DNA of 13,543 nucleotides from Desulfobulbaceae bacterium UBA2276. Lineage in GTDB: Bacteria; Desulfobacterota; Desulfobulbia; Desulfobulbales; Desulfocapsaceae. The translations under genes and the position numbers were made by a program. The notes beneath the pieces were generated by a model. It was given only the letters and a program-made list of their open reading frames with translations. It had not been told where the DNA came from and did not search any database. Of the stretch, positions 4,678 to 13,288 are shown one piece after another (the first letter of the stretch is position 1; every line of letters begins with the position of its first letter). The stretch lies in contig DDWW01000035.1 in assembly GCA_002347085.1 (NCBI GenBank), forward strand, positions 1-13,543, given 5' to 3'.

Positions 4678-6732
4678 ATGAAAAAGCAGTATTTGCGGCA
4701 GTACATGTGTATGGCAGTGTCGGCCTTATTGGCCTGTGATGCGAGTGGAGCGCGGGGTGCTGAGGACGATCCAGGTTTGATGCCGGTGGATATTATGGCG
4801 GACGAAGGAGGGACAGTTGCGCCGGCAACGCCTGCTGTCGAGAAAAAAAACGGCAAGACCTATCTGACCATTACCGCCAGTCGAGTGCCGGAAAAGCGCA
4901 GTGATCTGAGTGTCAACCTGACAGTGATTGATCGTCAGGAGATTGAGCTAGCCGTGGCCGATAATGTGGGCGATATCCTGGCCGCAAAGGGGATTGGTCA
5001 TATCCAGAAATATCCGGGGGTGCTGACCACCATCGGGATTCGCGGTTTTCGGACTGAAACCCACGGCAATGATCTGCAAGGTCATGTGCTGGTCTTGCTT
5101 GATGGCAGGCGGGCCGGAACCGGCAATCTGGCCAAGATCATGACCAAAAATGTGGAACGGATTGAGATCATTCGTGGCCCGGGGGCGGTGCAATATGGTT
5201 CCGGCGGTATGGGCGGGGTGGTCAATATTATTACCCGGCAGGGCCGGAGCAATAGTGCCTTTATTGATGGCGGGGGCGGCAGTTTCGGGCAGGCCAAAGG
5301 GAGTGTCGGCGCCACTGCAAAAGGGCAGGGTCTTGATTTTGCAGGGGCCTTTTCAACTGCCACCCAGGATGACTATGATACGGGCAGCGGGGTTGTGTTT
5401 GCCAATACCGGCATCGATTCTCAGGTTGGCGTCGGCGCTAATATCGGGTATGAGCTTGCACCCAATAATCGTCTGGGGGTAATTGTCACTGATTTTGAGG
5501 CGGATACGGTCGGGAATCCCGGCTATTTGAGCGTCAATGATACCGATAACTATAATGATTCGAGTAATTATTCGGTGGATAGCCGCTATAATGGCCGGAA
5601 CAGTACGGGGCGCTATCAATGGATGGGCCGTTATTTCTTTGGCATGGATGATAATTTGTGGGCCGACCCCATGTCCTCCAATCCCACGGGCTGGGATGAT
5701 GGTCGTGACTCACATAATAAGACCGATCAGCAGGGGGCCCAGGCCCAGATCAGCGGGGCCTTTGGCCCTCTGGATGTCACAACCGGCCTGGATTGGCTCC
5801 ATTATGCGGTGGCAAATAGTTGGAATCCGAAGGCGACAAACTACGACAATCCCGCTCTGTTTCTGCTGGCCAAGGTCGGGTTTCTTGCCGACCAGGTGTT
5901 TGTCTCCGGCGGTATCCGTCAGGACTGGTACGCAGTGGAGGTTGAACAGCCAGCCGGTCGCAGCGAAGACGACGCTCATCTGACCCCCCAGTTTGGTCTG
6001 GCCTGGATGGTGACCGAGAGTCTCAAGTTCAGAGGGCAGGTAGCCGAGGGCTTTGTCATGCCCTCAGCCGATCAGCTTGCCATTGATATGATGGCCTTTG
6101 GTCGGCATACTGTCGGCAACCCCGATCTTGATCCGGAAAAAAGCCTGACTTGGGAGGGCGGCGCTGAGTATGTCCAGTCCGGATTCTCGGGTTCGCTTAC
6201 CTGGTTTGCCACTGATTTTGAGGATAAAATTGTCGCAAGCGGTCAGGCCAATGGGGCCAGCTCCTATGCTAATCTGGGCAGTGCTACCATTAGCGGTCTG
6301 GAGGCCGCGCTTTCCTATGACCTCGGTGCTCCCCTGCGCTGGGCTTGGGAGATCCGGCCTTTTGTTGATCTGACCTGGCTGGACGAGTATGAGGATGATG
6401 CCACCGGCCTTGATCTGACGTATGTCAGCGATCTGACCTTATCCACGGGGCTGGCTTTTTCCGATAATGCTGCTTTTTCCGGCCGCGTCAATGTGGCCTA
6501 CACCGGGCCGCAGCAGGTAGATGACTGGGAAGAGACCTATGAGGTGGTGGAGCTGGACAGCTTTGTGGTCACTGATCTCATGCTCACGTATCGTTTCTGG
6601 AAGGATGCGACGAAGGGGGATTTTACAATCCGGGGGGAACTGCGCAATCTCTTTGATTGCGATTACGCCTATGTTAAAGGATATCCCATGCCGGGACGTT
6701 CGGCATGGGTCAGTCTGAAGTGGGAGTGGTAA
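4678..6732 (+). CDS. TonB-dependent outer-membrane receptor, probably for cobalamin (BtuB-like)
   Basis: The product is 684 residues. The ATG at 4678 is chosen because GGAAGGAGG lies just upstream and the protein then starts with a signal peptide (MKKQYLRQY..., cleavage likely after ARGA, residue 28); an upstream TTG at 4636 is less likely. A linker leads to a TonB-box-like TYLTITASR (61-69). The plug domain (about 75-187) has IGIRGF (119-124), VLLDGRR (139-145), VERIEIIRGPGAVQYGSGGMGG (159-180) and VVNIITR (181-187). The rest is a 22-strand-type barrel ending in Trp (SLKWEW), typical of outer-membrane proteins. With TonB/ExbBD energy it would import its ligand into the periplasm. Cobalamin specificity comes from the riboswitch and the adjacent BtuF-like gene. 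LLAC at 17-20 could also be read as a lipobox, but lipidated receptors of this type would be unusual. Confidence 0.93.
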   Translation: MKKQYLRQYMCMAVSALLACDASGARGAEDDPGLMPVDIMADEGGTVAPATPAVEKKNGKTYLTITASRVPEKRSDLSVNLTVIDRQEIELAVADNVGDILAAKGIGHIQKYPGVLTTIGIRGFRTETHGNDLQGHVLVLLDGRRAGTGNLAKIMTKNVERIEIIRGPGAVQYGSGGMGGVVNIITRQGRSNSAFIDGGGGSFGQAKGSVGATAKGQGLDFAGAFSTATQDDYDTGSGVVFANTGIDSQVGVGANIGYELAPNNRLGVIVTDFEADTVGNPGYLSVNDTDNYNDSSNYSVDSRYNGRNSTGRYQWMGRYFFGMDDNLWADPMSSNPTGWDDGRDSHNKTDQQGAQAQISGAFGPLDVTTGLDWLHYAVANSWNPKATNYDNPALFLLAKVGFLADQVFVSGGIRQDWYAVEVEQPAGRSEDDAHLTPQFGLAWMVTESLKFRGQVAEGFVMPSADQLAIDMMAFGRHTVGNPDLDPEKSLTWEGGAEYVQSGFSGSLTWFATDFEDKIVASGQANGASSYANLGSATISGLEAALSYDLGAPLRWAWEIRPFVDLTWLDEYEDDATGLDLTYVSDLTLSTGLAFSDNAAFSGRVNVAYTGPQQVDDWEETYEVVELDSFVVTDLMLTYRFWKDATKGDFTIRGELRNLFDCDYAYVKGYPMPGRSAWVSLKWEW

Positions 6733-7598
6733 TGGCTCGCATTTTTGTTAACCTGGTCAAGGTGTTACCGTTGGCCCTGGTATTTTTCTTTCCCCCTGTC
6801 CTGGCGGAAAGCCAGGACAGGGGGGTTCCCCAAAGGATTGTCTCGCTGGGGCCGATCAATACCGAAAACGTCTTTCTGCTGGGTGCCGGGGATCGTCTGG
6901 TGGCCAATACCAGCTATTGTATACATCCCGCCGCCGCCAAGACCAAGGTGAAGATTGGCTCGGTGATGCAGTTTAATATCGAGCAGATTCTGGGTTTGCA
7001 GCCCGATCTGATCCTGGCCACCGGTCTGACTACTCCCCAGCAGGTAGCCCAACTTGCAGCCTCGGGGGTGCGGGTGGTTCATTTTCGGCAACCATCAAGC
7101 TTTGTCGCCATCTGTGAGCAGTTTCTGGAATTGGGCAAATTGTTGGGGCTTGAGGCCAGGGCCCGTGAAATCATCGCCCAGGCGCAGGGTGATGTCCTGG
7201 CCATTCAGCAACGGGTTGCAAGGCTTCCTCCCAGGAAGGTGTTCTTGCAGGTGGGGGCAAGCCCTCTGTTCGCCTCAGTGGAGAGTTCTTTTACCAATGA
7301 TTTTATTGTCCTGGCCGGCGGCATCAATATCGCGGCCGGTAAGCACGATGGCCGCTATAATCATGAGATGGTGACGGCCCAGAATCCAGAGGTGATTATT
7401 GTCGCCATTATGGGCAGTGAAGGGGGGGCAGGGGGCAGGGAAAAGGAAGAGTGGCTGCGGTTTGCACCCATCACCGCCGTTCAAAACCGACAGGTCTTTG
7501 TGCTGGATGCCGATCTCATCTGCAGCCCTTCGCCCCTGACCTTTGTCAAGGCCCTGGAGCAGATGGCGTCACTCATTCACCCGTTGGCAGAGAAGTAG
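6732..7598 (+). CDS. Periplasmic cobalamin/iron-complex-binding protein of an ABC importer (BtuF-like)
   Basis: This 288-residue protein begins at the ATG overlapping the receptor stop by one base (TAATG), with GGGAGTGG upstream; the coupling implies co-translation. A signal peptide (residues 1-25, ending VLAES) precedes a class III (BtuF/FhuD) binding fold. Visible landmarks are PQRIVSLGPINTENVFLLGAG (33-53), IEQILGLQPDLILATG (83-98), the linker-helix region (130-165) and SSFTNDFIVLAGGINIAA (185-202), then NPEVIIV and a C-terminal helix. It should collect the ligand delivered by the receptor and hand it to a BtuCD-type permease. No permease or ATPase gene follows; the next gene is convergent, 34 bp away. 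G-rich codons make a G7 tract near 7425. Confidence 0.9.
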   Translation: MARIFVNLVKVLPLALVFFFPPVLAESQDRGVPQRIVSLGPINTENVFLLGAGDRLVANTSYCIHPAAAKTKVKIGSVMQFNIEQILGLQPDLILATGLTTPQQVAQLAASGVRVVHFRQPSSFVAICEQFLELGKLLGLEARAREIIAQAQGDVLAIQQRVARLPPRKVFLQVGASPLFASVESSFTNDFIVLAGGINIAAGKHDGRYNHEMVTAQNPEVIIVAIMGSEGGAGGREKEEWLRFAPITAVQNRQVFVLDADLICSPSPLTFVKALEQMASLIHPLAEK

Positions 7599-7632
7599 TC
7601 CTTATTGCTCAGGTCTCTCTATGAAACCCCTA

Positions 7633-8715
7633 TCAAACCTCGGTAAAATCAGAAGGAGGATTGAGGAGATATTTTACAAATTTGGCCTTGTCAACGCAAT
7701 TGGAATAGGCGGCATCAGGGCTGATCATTTTTTTATCAAGAAAACCCAGGATGGCATCATCCAGAGTCTGCATACCGTATTTTTTTCCGGTCTGCATAAC
7801 CGAGGCAATCTGGTAGGTCTTGCCCTCACGAATGAGATTGCGCACGGCCGGGGTGGCGATCAGGATTTCCAAGGCTGCACAACGTCCTTTCACATCAATA
7901 CGCTTGAACAGGGTCTGCGAGACCACGGCCTTCAGGGCATCGGATAAGGTCGATCGGACCTGTCCCTGCTGATTGGCGGGGAAGATCTCAATGATACGAT
8001 CAACGGTCTTCATGGCATTCAAGGTGTGCAGGGTGCCGAAGACCAGATGGCCGGTCATGGCCGCTTCCATAGCCAGGGCGATAGTCTCCAGGTCGCGCAT
8101 CTCGCCTACCATGATGATATCGGGATCTTCGCGCAGGGCGCCACGCAGGGCGGCGGTGAACGATTTGGTGTGCTGGCCGACCTCGCGGTGATTGATGATA
8201 CACTTTTGGCTTTGATGCACAAACTCGATGGGGTCTTCAATGGTCAAGACATGATCTTTTCTGGTCTTGTTCACTTCATCAACAATGGCGGCCAAGGTCG
8301 TTGATTTACCGGAGCCGGTGGGCCCAGTCACCAGAACCAAGCCCTTGGGCAGGTGGGCCAGACGGGAAACGACCTTGGGCAGTCCCAGTTGTTCGCAGGA
8401 CATGATGTCACTGGGAATCTCCCGGAAAACAGCGCCTATTCCATGTTTCTGCTGGAAAAAGTTACACCGGTAACGGGCAAGGCCTGGAATCTCGTAGCCA
8501 AAATCGACATCGCCGGATTCTTCAAAGGTCTTGATTTTTTCTTCCGGGCAGATCTCATAGAGCATTTTTTTTAATTCTTCATTTTCCAGGCTTTTGAATT
8601 TAACCCGCTCCATATCTCCACGAATACGAAGAACAGGCTGCTGGCCTGCCACCATGTGTAAATCCGAGGCGCCTTCATCATTCATCAATTTGAAAAAAGC
8701 ATCTATCTGGGCCAT
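7633..8715 (-). CDS. pilT: Type IV pilus retraction ATPase, PilT family
   Basis: This 360-residue cytoplasmic hexameric ATPase depolymerises type IV pili, powering twitching motility and DNA uptake. The N-terminal PAS-like domain (1-100) has the family's GASDLHM (15-21). Walker A is GPTGSGKST (131-139), the Asp box TIEDPIEF (158-165), Walker B IIMVGEMRD (200-208), the His box TGHLVFGTLHT (221-231), and the PilT C-terminal VRNLIREGK (291-299) with MQTG...GMQTLDD (307-320). Length is normal for PilT. The VRNLIRE motif favours PilT over PilU, though the symbol rests on recognition only. AAGGTG precedes the ATG at 8715. It lies 70 bp after the LOG gene on the same strand and is convergent to the btuF-like gene; no other pilus gene is visible. 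Confidence 0.93.
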   Translation of the reverse strand: MAQIDAFFKLMNDEGASDLHMVAGQQPVLRIRGDMERVKFKSLENEELKKMLYEICPEEKIKTFEESGDVDFGYEIPGLARYRCNFFQQKHGIGAVFREIPSDIMSCEQLGLPKVVSRLAHLPKGLVLVTGPTGSGKSTTLAAIVDEVNKTRKDHVLTIEDPIEFVHQSQKCIINHREVGQHTKSFTAALRGALREDPDIIMVGEMRDLETIALAMEAAMTGHLVFGTLHTLNAMKTVDRIIEIFPANQQGQVRSTLSDALKAVVSQTLFKRIDVKGRCAALEILIATPAVRNLIREGKTYQIASVMQTGKKYGMQTLDDAILGFLDKKMISPDAAYSNCVDKAKFVKYLLNPPSDFTEV

Positions 8716-8785
8716 AGCTTCACCTTATCCGTCAACTTTTCAAGATTTTCATTAAGCCGTTGTCAATACTGACCATCTGAATGGC

Positions 8786-9469
8786 CTACACAACAACGGT
8801 CTTTTTAATATAATTGACAACACTTTCCACGTCATCCATGACATCGATGAGTAAAAGATCATCCTTGGCGATTGTTCCATTGTTTATAAACTTATCTTTA
8901 ATCCACTCTAAAAGTCCACCCCAAAATTCACTGCCGATCAGAATAATCGGGAAGGGCTTAACGCTCTGAGTCTGGATCAGGGTCAGCGATTCAAAGAGTT
9001 CATCGAGTGAGCCAAAGCCGCCGGGCATACAGATAAAGGCCATGGAATACTTCATGAACATCACTTTTCGTACAAAGAAATATTTGAAATGTAAAGGGAA
9101 ATTGATGAATTTGTTGGCGGCCTGTTCGTGAGGAAGATCGATGTTAAGGCCAATGGAGACGCCCCCGGCCTCCATTGCCCCCTTGTTGGCGGCCTCCATG
9201 ATGCCCGGTCCGCCTCCTGTTACGATGCCGTATCCGGCCTGGACTAATTTACCGGCCAATTCTTCGGCCAGTTTGTAGTACAAGTTGTCGCTTGTGGTGC
9301 GGGCGGAGCCGTAAATTGTTACCACCGGCACATCAATGGTGGAAAGGGCGTCAAAACCATCAACAAATTCCGACATGATGCGAAACATGCGCCATGAATC
9401 GCCAACCACGCTGTTATCCAGACAATATTTCGGCTCTCTTTTAATCCGTCGTCGATCAATGCTTTGCAT
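8786..9469 (-). CDS. LOG-family protein (TIGR00730-type Rossmann fold)
   Basis: This 227-residue protein belongs to the lysine-decarboxylase-like/LOG family. Proven members are cytokinin-nucleotide phosphoribohydrolases, or in bacteria nucleotide 5'-monophosphate nucleosidases. Landmarks are IYGSAR (52-57), GIVTGGGPGIMEAANKGA (81-98), FFVRK (131-135) and PGGFGSLDELFE (149-160). The last is the PGGxGTxxE catalytic motif with Ser in place of Thr, with candidate catalytic R134 and E157. An N-terminal extension of about 45 residues precedes the Rossmann core. The ATG at 9469 is preferred to the GTG at 9481 because AAAGGTGG lies 8 bases before it and overlaps the GTG. Substrate is unknown; despite the family's old name it is not a decarboxylase. 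Confidence 0.88.
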   Translation of the reverse strand: MQSIDRRRIKREPKYCLDNSVVGDSWRMFRIMSEFVDGFDALSTIDVPVVTIYGSARTTSDNLYYKLAEELAGKLVQAGYGIVTGGGPGIMEAANKGAMEAGGVSIGLNIDLPHEQAANKFINFPLHFKYFFVRKVMFMKYSMAFICMPGGFGSLDELFESLTLIQTQSVKPFPIILIGSEFWGGLLEWIKDKFINNGTIAKDDLLLIDVMDDVESVVNYIKKTVVV

Positions 9470-9573
9470 GTTGTAAACCACCTTTTTTGAGCTGGAGGAG
9501 TTGAGGAACCGTTACGAAAGAACTCCTGCATTCTTGAGCATCTCGTTATGGATCCTTATGCCGTTCTGGTTAT

Positions 9574-11811
9574 TCAGATGGTGATGTCAGTTTGGAGTCC
9601 CGTCTTCGTCTCGCTTGCCTGTTTCAGCGGTTCTTTTTTTTCTTGAATATCAGAGAGATGCTTGCTGGCCTGCTGGTGCCAGGTAGCCCCAGATCCTTCA
9701 TGGTGCAGTGTTTTGGTAAACCAGTGCCTGGCCCGCAAGATCTGTCCCTGTTTCTGGCATAACAAGCCCATCTGGAACCAGGCCGCCCCTTTGGCGCCTT
9801 GGTCGCTGAGGCAACATCGAAGTGACTCTCTGGCCGCTTCCAGAAAGCCGCATTGAATCTGGGCCCTGGCGAGGTGAAGGTGAAACCGGACTGGCGTCGG
9901 GTTGAGCTCGACACTTTTCTCACAGAGTTTAAGGGCGATCAGGTCACCTTCGTTCTGGTCAAGGTAGATCTCGCCCAACAGGCTCAGGGCGTCGGCATCA
10001 AACTCATCAAAACGAATGGCTCGCTGCAACCAGCTCATAGCTTCCTGCGTCCGGCCTACTCCATGCAAAGACTCCCCGAGGTACCGGAGGGCCCGGCCAG
10101 CTCCTGAAGCGCTTGCCTGGGTAGTATGCCATGGGAAAAGGATGTCGAATGCCTCTTGGTATCTTCCGGTTTGACAGTAGAGCTTGCCCAGTTGGAAAGG
10201 GAGTTCGGCCCTGACGTTGGTGCTCTCCTGTTCGTCTCCAGGAGGACATTTGTGACATTTATAGGCGTGTTCAAAAGACTCCACTGCCCCGGAAATATTG
10301 CCCTGGGCCTCGCGTCCCAGTCCCAAGTTGTACCAGGACATGAAATCATCATTTTGTATAGCCAGGGCCTTGAGAAAACAGTCGTTGGCTATGCGATGGC
10401 GGTTCATCATCGCATAGCAGACACCCAGGCTGTTGAGCAGGTTGACATCCTGGGGCTGGAGCAATAAGCCACGTCGGTATTCCTTGACCGCCCGGGGGAT
10501 ATCGCCCACCCCATAGAAGATATCACCACTGACGTTTAAGCTTAAGGCATCAAAGACAGTGAGTTGTCCTTTGCCCAACAAGTCCCCATGGAGCAAGGCC
10601 TTTCGGCAATTGAGCACCATCTCTGATTTTTTGAAATCGCTGCATGGAAACAGGGCGATACCGGCGGCGACAGTCCCTTTGATCTTTCGGCTATCGGTGG
10701 TTATGGATTGTATCATCTTGCGGACAAGAGAGAGCACCTTTCGGGGGTCGGCAATGGGCAGCAACACATACGCATCGTTCTCTTTCCCTTTTATTTTTTT
10801 ACTGCCCGCGAGGGGCAGGGTGATCAGCTCCAGGATGGTATCGGTGGTCGTTTCCGGCAACAGTTGGATCAGGGCGAATTGGTCCAACTGCTGCCAGTGG
10901 GGTTGCAGTCTGTTCAGGGCGGCTCGGTCCGTGGCATACAGGGCGTGACGCTGGGAGTGTTGCAGTGATTGATGGGTGCAGAAGCTGAAAGGCCCTCTTT
11001 TGCAGGCAACCTGAAGGGCAAGCCAGGCCTCATCGAGGATTTTCCTGGTTTCACCTTGACGGTCTCTGTCAATTTTCCCCTGACTGTATCCTATGTGAAC
11101 GCGGTTGAAGTGTTCTCGTTTCAGGAAGGAGACCAGCAAGGGGCCAAAACGGGTGGCCGAATCTTCATTACAGTCAGGGCAGGCAAAGGCAAAGACAGAC
11201 TGGCCCAGGTGATACAGGGGGGCATGTTCTCCGACAAAGGATCTCAGGGCTGATGCTGCCCGCCGTAAATGTTGCATGGCCTCCATGGCGGTGCGGACCT
11301 GGGGGTAGATTTCTATCAGGGCTAAGCCCACATTTTCTTTTTTGACTTTTTCGATAAGGGTGTCAAATAATGTATGGAGATGAGTGCTGCCCAGAAGGCC
11401 GGTTTGTGGATCGATCCCTGCCTGTTTTATGGTGAGAAACTCGCGCTGCAAGGTGTCACGGATCTCTTGCAGCCAATCGTGACCAACTTTTTTTGCCAGC
11501 AGTGGATCTATTCCGCTCACCAAGGCCACGACAAACTGCTCATCGTGAACGGAGAAAGGCAGAAGCAGGCTGTCATTAAAGGCTGCAGGTGTATAGGTCT
11601 GTATGGTTCCGGCGAAAAAATCGTTAAGAAAGGAGCGAGTAGATTCGTCCACGGATAACTCTGCCAATTGTTTGGCATCATCAAGAAAAGATACATCCGT
11701 GGCTGTGGCTATTTTTTCCTTTATTGCCTTGGCAAAAGGGAGAGAAAAATTAGAGAAGTCCTGGCGCGAAAGGCTGTGAACGGCTGTAAAGAGAGGGAAT
11801 GGATGAATCAT
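9574..11811 (-). CDS. Two degenerate GGDEF domains fused to a C-terminal TPR array
   Basis: This 745-residue protein has no signal peptide or membrane segment. Residues 1-125 look like a small alpha/beta sensor-like domain. The first GGDEF-like fold starts at IDPQTGLL (133-140, matching the usual DPLTGL), but its active site reads GQSVF (203-207), followed by CPDC (211-214). A second one (about 310-422) has ENDAY (344-348) in the GGDEF position, then GTVAAGIALFP and NCRKALLHGDLLGKGQLTVFD, matching the normal end of such domains. Neither can make c-di-GMP by known chemistry. From about 425 to 725 at least seven TPR-like helix pairs follow (for example AVKEYRRGLLLQPQD, NSLGVCYAMMNRHRIANDCFLKAL), with a CHKC pair at 519-522. 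Its ATG overlaps the selA stop as ATGA. It is probably a ligand-sensing or scaffold protein; function is not known. Confidence 0.8.
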   Translation of the reverse strand: MIHPFPLFTAVHSLSRQDFSNFSLPFAKAIKEKIATATDVSFLDDAKQLAELSVDESTRSFLNDFFAGTIQTYTPAAFNDSLLLPFSVHDEQFVVALVSGIDPLLAKKVGHDWLQEIRDTLQREFLTIKQAGIDPQTGLLGSTHLHTLFDTLIEKVKKENVGLALIEIYPQVRTAMEAMQHLRRAASALRSFVGEHAPLYHLGQSVFAFACPDCNEDSATRFGPLLVSFLKREHFNRVHIGYSQGKIDRDRQGETRKILDEAWLALQVACKRGPFSFCTHQSLQHSQRHALYATDRAALNRLQPHWQQLDQFALIQLLPETTTDTILELITLPLAGSKKIKGKENDAYVLLPIADPRKVLSLVRKMIQSITTDSRKIKGTVAAGIALFPCSDFKKSEMVLNCRKALLHGDLLGKGQLTVFDALSLNVSGDIFYGVGDIPRAVKEYRRGLLLQPQDVNLLNSLGVCYAMMNRHRIANDCFLKALAIQNDDFMSWYNLGLGREAQGNISGAVESFEHAYKCHKCPPGDEQESTNVRAELPFQLGKLYCQTGRYQEAFDILFPWHTTQASASGAGRALRYLGESLHGVGRTQEAMSWLQRAIRFDEFDADALSLLGEIYLDQNEGDLIALKLCEKSVELNPTPVRFHLHLARAQIQCGFLEAARESLRCCLSDQGAKGAAWFQMGLLCQKQGQILRARHWFTKTLHHEGSGATWHQQASKHLSDIQEKKEPLKQASETKTGLQTDITI

Positions 11812-13217
11812 GAAGCCCTGCCTTGTTCAAGAAGGGTGCATAAAGATACAGCCAAACCGGGGATTTCATCGTCGGCTACTGTTCTCATATCCAAGAGAAA
11901 GGAATCATCTTCAATTCTGCCGATGATCGGCAGGGGAAGATGTCGCAATGCTTTTTCCAGGGTACTGACAGGCATCTGGGCCGGTTTGAAGGCCACTGCC
12001 CAACTTTCCAGGCCATGTTCAGGCATGGCGCCACCACCGACCCGTGACATCGTAGGGTACAGGCGCACGGAGCATGTGGACACGACGGTTTTGGGTATCC
12101 TGCGCAAAAGCCTTCTGGCCCTGGCCTTAATCAACTCGACCGGCTGGGTGAGCATCCTCAGGGTGGGAACCGTGGTCAAAGCCTGATCCAGGTCATAATA
12201 GTTGCGTAAAACCGCCTCCAGAACGGCCAGGGTGAATTTGTCGATACGCAGCGCGCGGTTCAAAGGGTTGCGCTTGATGCGGTCAATAACCTCCTTTTTT
12301 CCGACGATAAGACCTGCCTGGGGGCCTCCCAGGAGCTTGTCACCGCTGAAGGTGACTACGTCGACACCGGCCTGGACAATCTGCTGTACTGTTGGTTCGT
12401 GCGGCAGGCCAAAGGGCGAAAGGTCGACCAGGCTGCCGCTGCCTAAATCTTCCATGACCGGCAACCCCTTTTCGTGTGCCAAGGCCACTAAATCTTCGGC
12501 CGAGACCTCGGAGGTAAAACCGATAATACGGTAATTTGAAGTGTGAACCTTGAGTAGCAGGGCGGTTTCATCATTTATCGCCTTTTCATAATCAGCAAGA
12601 TGGGTTCGATTGGTAGCCCCGACCTCAATCAGATGGGCGCCACTCTTGGCGATCACGTCAGGGATCCTGAACGAGCCCCCAATTTCAACCAGTTGCCCCC
12701 GGGAGACAATCACCTGTTTGCCATGAGCCAGGGTGTCCAATACTAATAAGACGGCAGCGGCATTATTATTAACAACCAAGGCCGCTTCAGCCTCGGTCAG
12801 GTCGCAGATAATCTCCTCCACCAGGCTATATCTGCTGCCTCGTTTGCCAGTACTGAGATCAAACTCCAGGTTGGTATAATGGGCGCCGGCCTGTTGCAGT
12901 GTGTCAACCATGGAGGCGGAAAGCAGAGAACGGCCCAGGTTGGTGTGGATGACCACGCCGGTGCCGTTGATAACTTGTCTGAGATTCATCTGGTTTTTCA
13001 AGGTAACGGCCTCAAGGAGACGTTCGTCCCATTGTTCGCGACTTAAGAGGACACATTCTTTATCATCCCTTAAAATACGTTGTCGCTCTGAATCTATGCA
13101 ATGACGTACCGCCAATTTAACCAGTCGAGCCGGGATTGATTTTGTTCTCTCATCTATGCCGGCAAGACACTCATCAATTTTGGGCAAGGCGCAAAGGAGT
13201 TGTTTTTTGTCAGTCAT
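11808..13217 (-). CDS. selA: L-seryl-tRNA(Sec) selenium transferase
   Basis: SelA converts Ser-tRNA(Sec) to Sec-tRNA(Sec) using selenophosphate on a PLP-dependent, fold-type I, homodecameric enzyme. The 469-residue length is normal (about 460). The N-terminal tRNA-binding helices (1-75) are followed by INGTGVVIHTNLGRSLLS (83-100), TGKRGSRYSLVE (123-134), VVNNNAAAVLLVL (148-160) and VMEDLGSGSLVDL (254-266). TFSGDKLLGGPQAG (289-302) has K294 as the PLP-binding lysine, and VGGGAMPEHGLESWAV lies near the C-terminus. The ATG at 13217 has no clear Shine-Dalgarno sequence; it is kept because the length and N-terminus fit. The neighbour translated after it overlaps by ATGA and is not selB. SelB, SelD and tRNA(Sec) must be elsewhere if selenoproteins are made. 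Confidence 0.95.
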   Translation of the reverse strand: MTDKKQLLCALPKIDECLAGIDERTKSIPARLVKLAVRHCIDSERQRILRDDKECVLLSREQWDERLLEAVTLKNQMNLRQVINGTGVVIHTNLGRSLLSASMVDTLQQAGAHYTNLEFDLSTGKRGSRYSLVEEIICDLTEAEAALVVNNNAAAVLLVLDTLAHGKQVIVSRGQLVEIGGSFRIPDVIAKSGAHLIEVGATNRTHLADYEKAINDETALLLKVHTSNYRIIGFTSEVSAEDLVALAHEKGLPVMEDLGSGSLVDLSPFGLPHEPTVQQIVQAGVDVVTFSGDKLLGGPQAGLIVGKKEVIDRIKRNPLNRALRIDKFTLAVLEAVLRNYYDLDQALTTVPTLRMLTQPVELIKARARRLLRRIPKTVVSTCSVRLYPTMSRVGGGAMPEHGLESWAVAFKPAQMPVSTLEKALRHLPLPIIGRIEDDSFLLDMRTVADDEIPGLAVSLCTLLEQGRAS

Positions 13218-13249
13218 AAGGCCATGTGTAGAGGGGGTAAAAGGACAAT

Positions 13250-13288
13250 ATAATACAACGCTGGTTTGTTGAATGCAGAATAACCAGC
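13250..13288 (-). promoter_or_regulatory. Candidate selA promoter region with a 7-bp inverted repeat
   Basis: GCTGGTT (13260-13266) and AACCAGC (13282-13288) are perfectly inverted with a 15-nt spacer. On the minus strand a TATTAT -10-like hexamer (13250-13255) comes 4 bp after the repeat, about 33 bp upstream of the selA ATG. The -35 position (TGCATT) would fall inside the repeat. The repeat is certain; promoter and operator roles are inferred. Confidence 0.35.

Noticed and set aside
8716..8785. TTGACA before pilT as a promoter -35
   Set aside because: No acceptable -10 hexamer lies at 16-18 bp spacing (the position reads TTGAAA).
13214..13225. Three-codon leader ORF (ATGGCCTTATGA) overlapping the selA ATG
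   Set aside because: It has no ribosome site and is too short to distinguish from chance.
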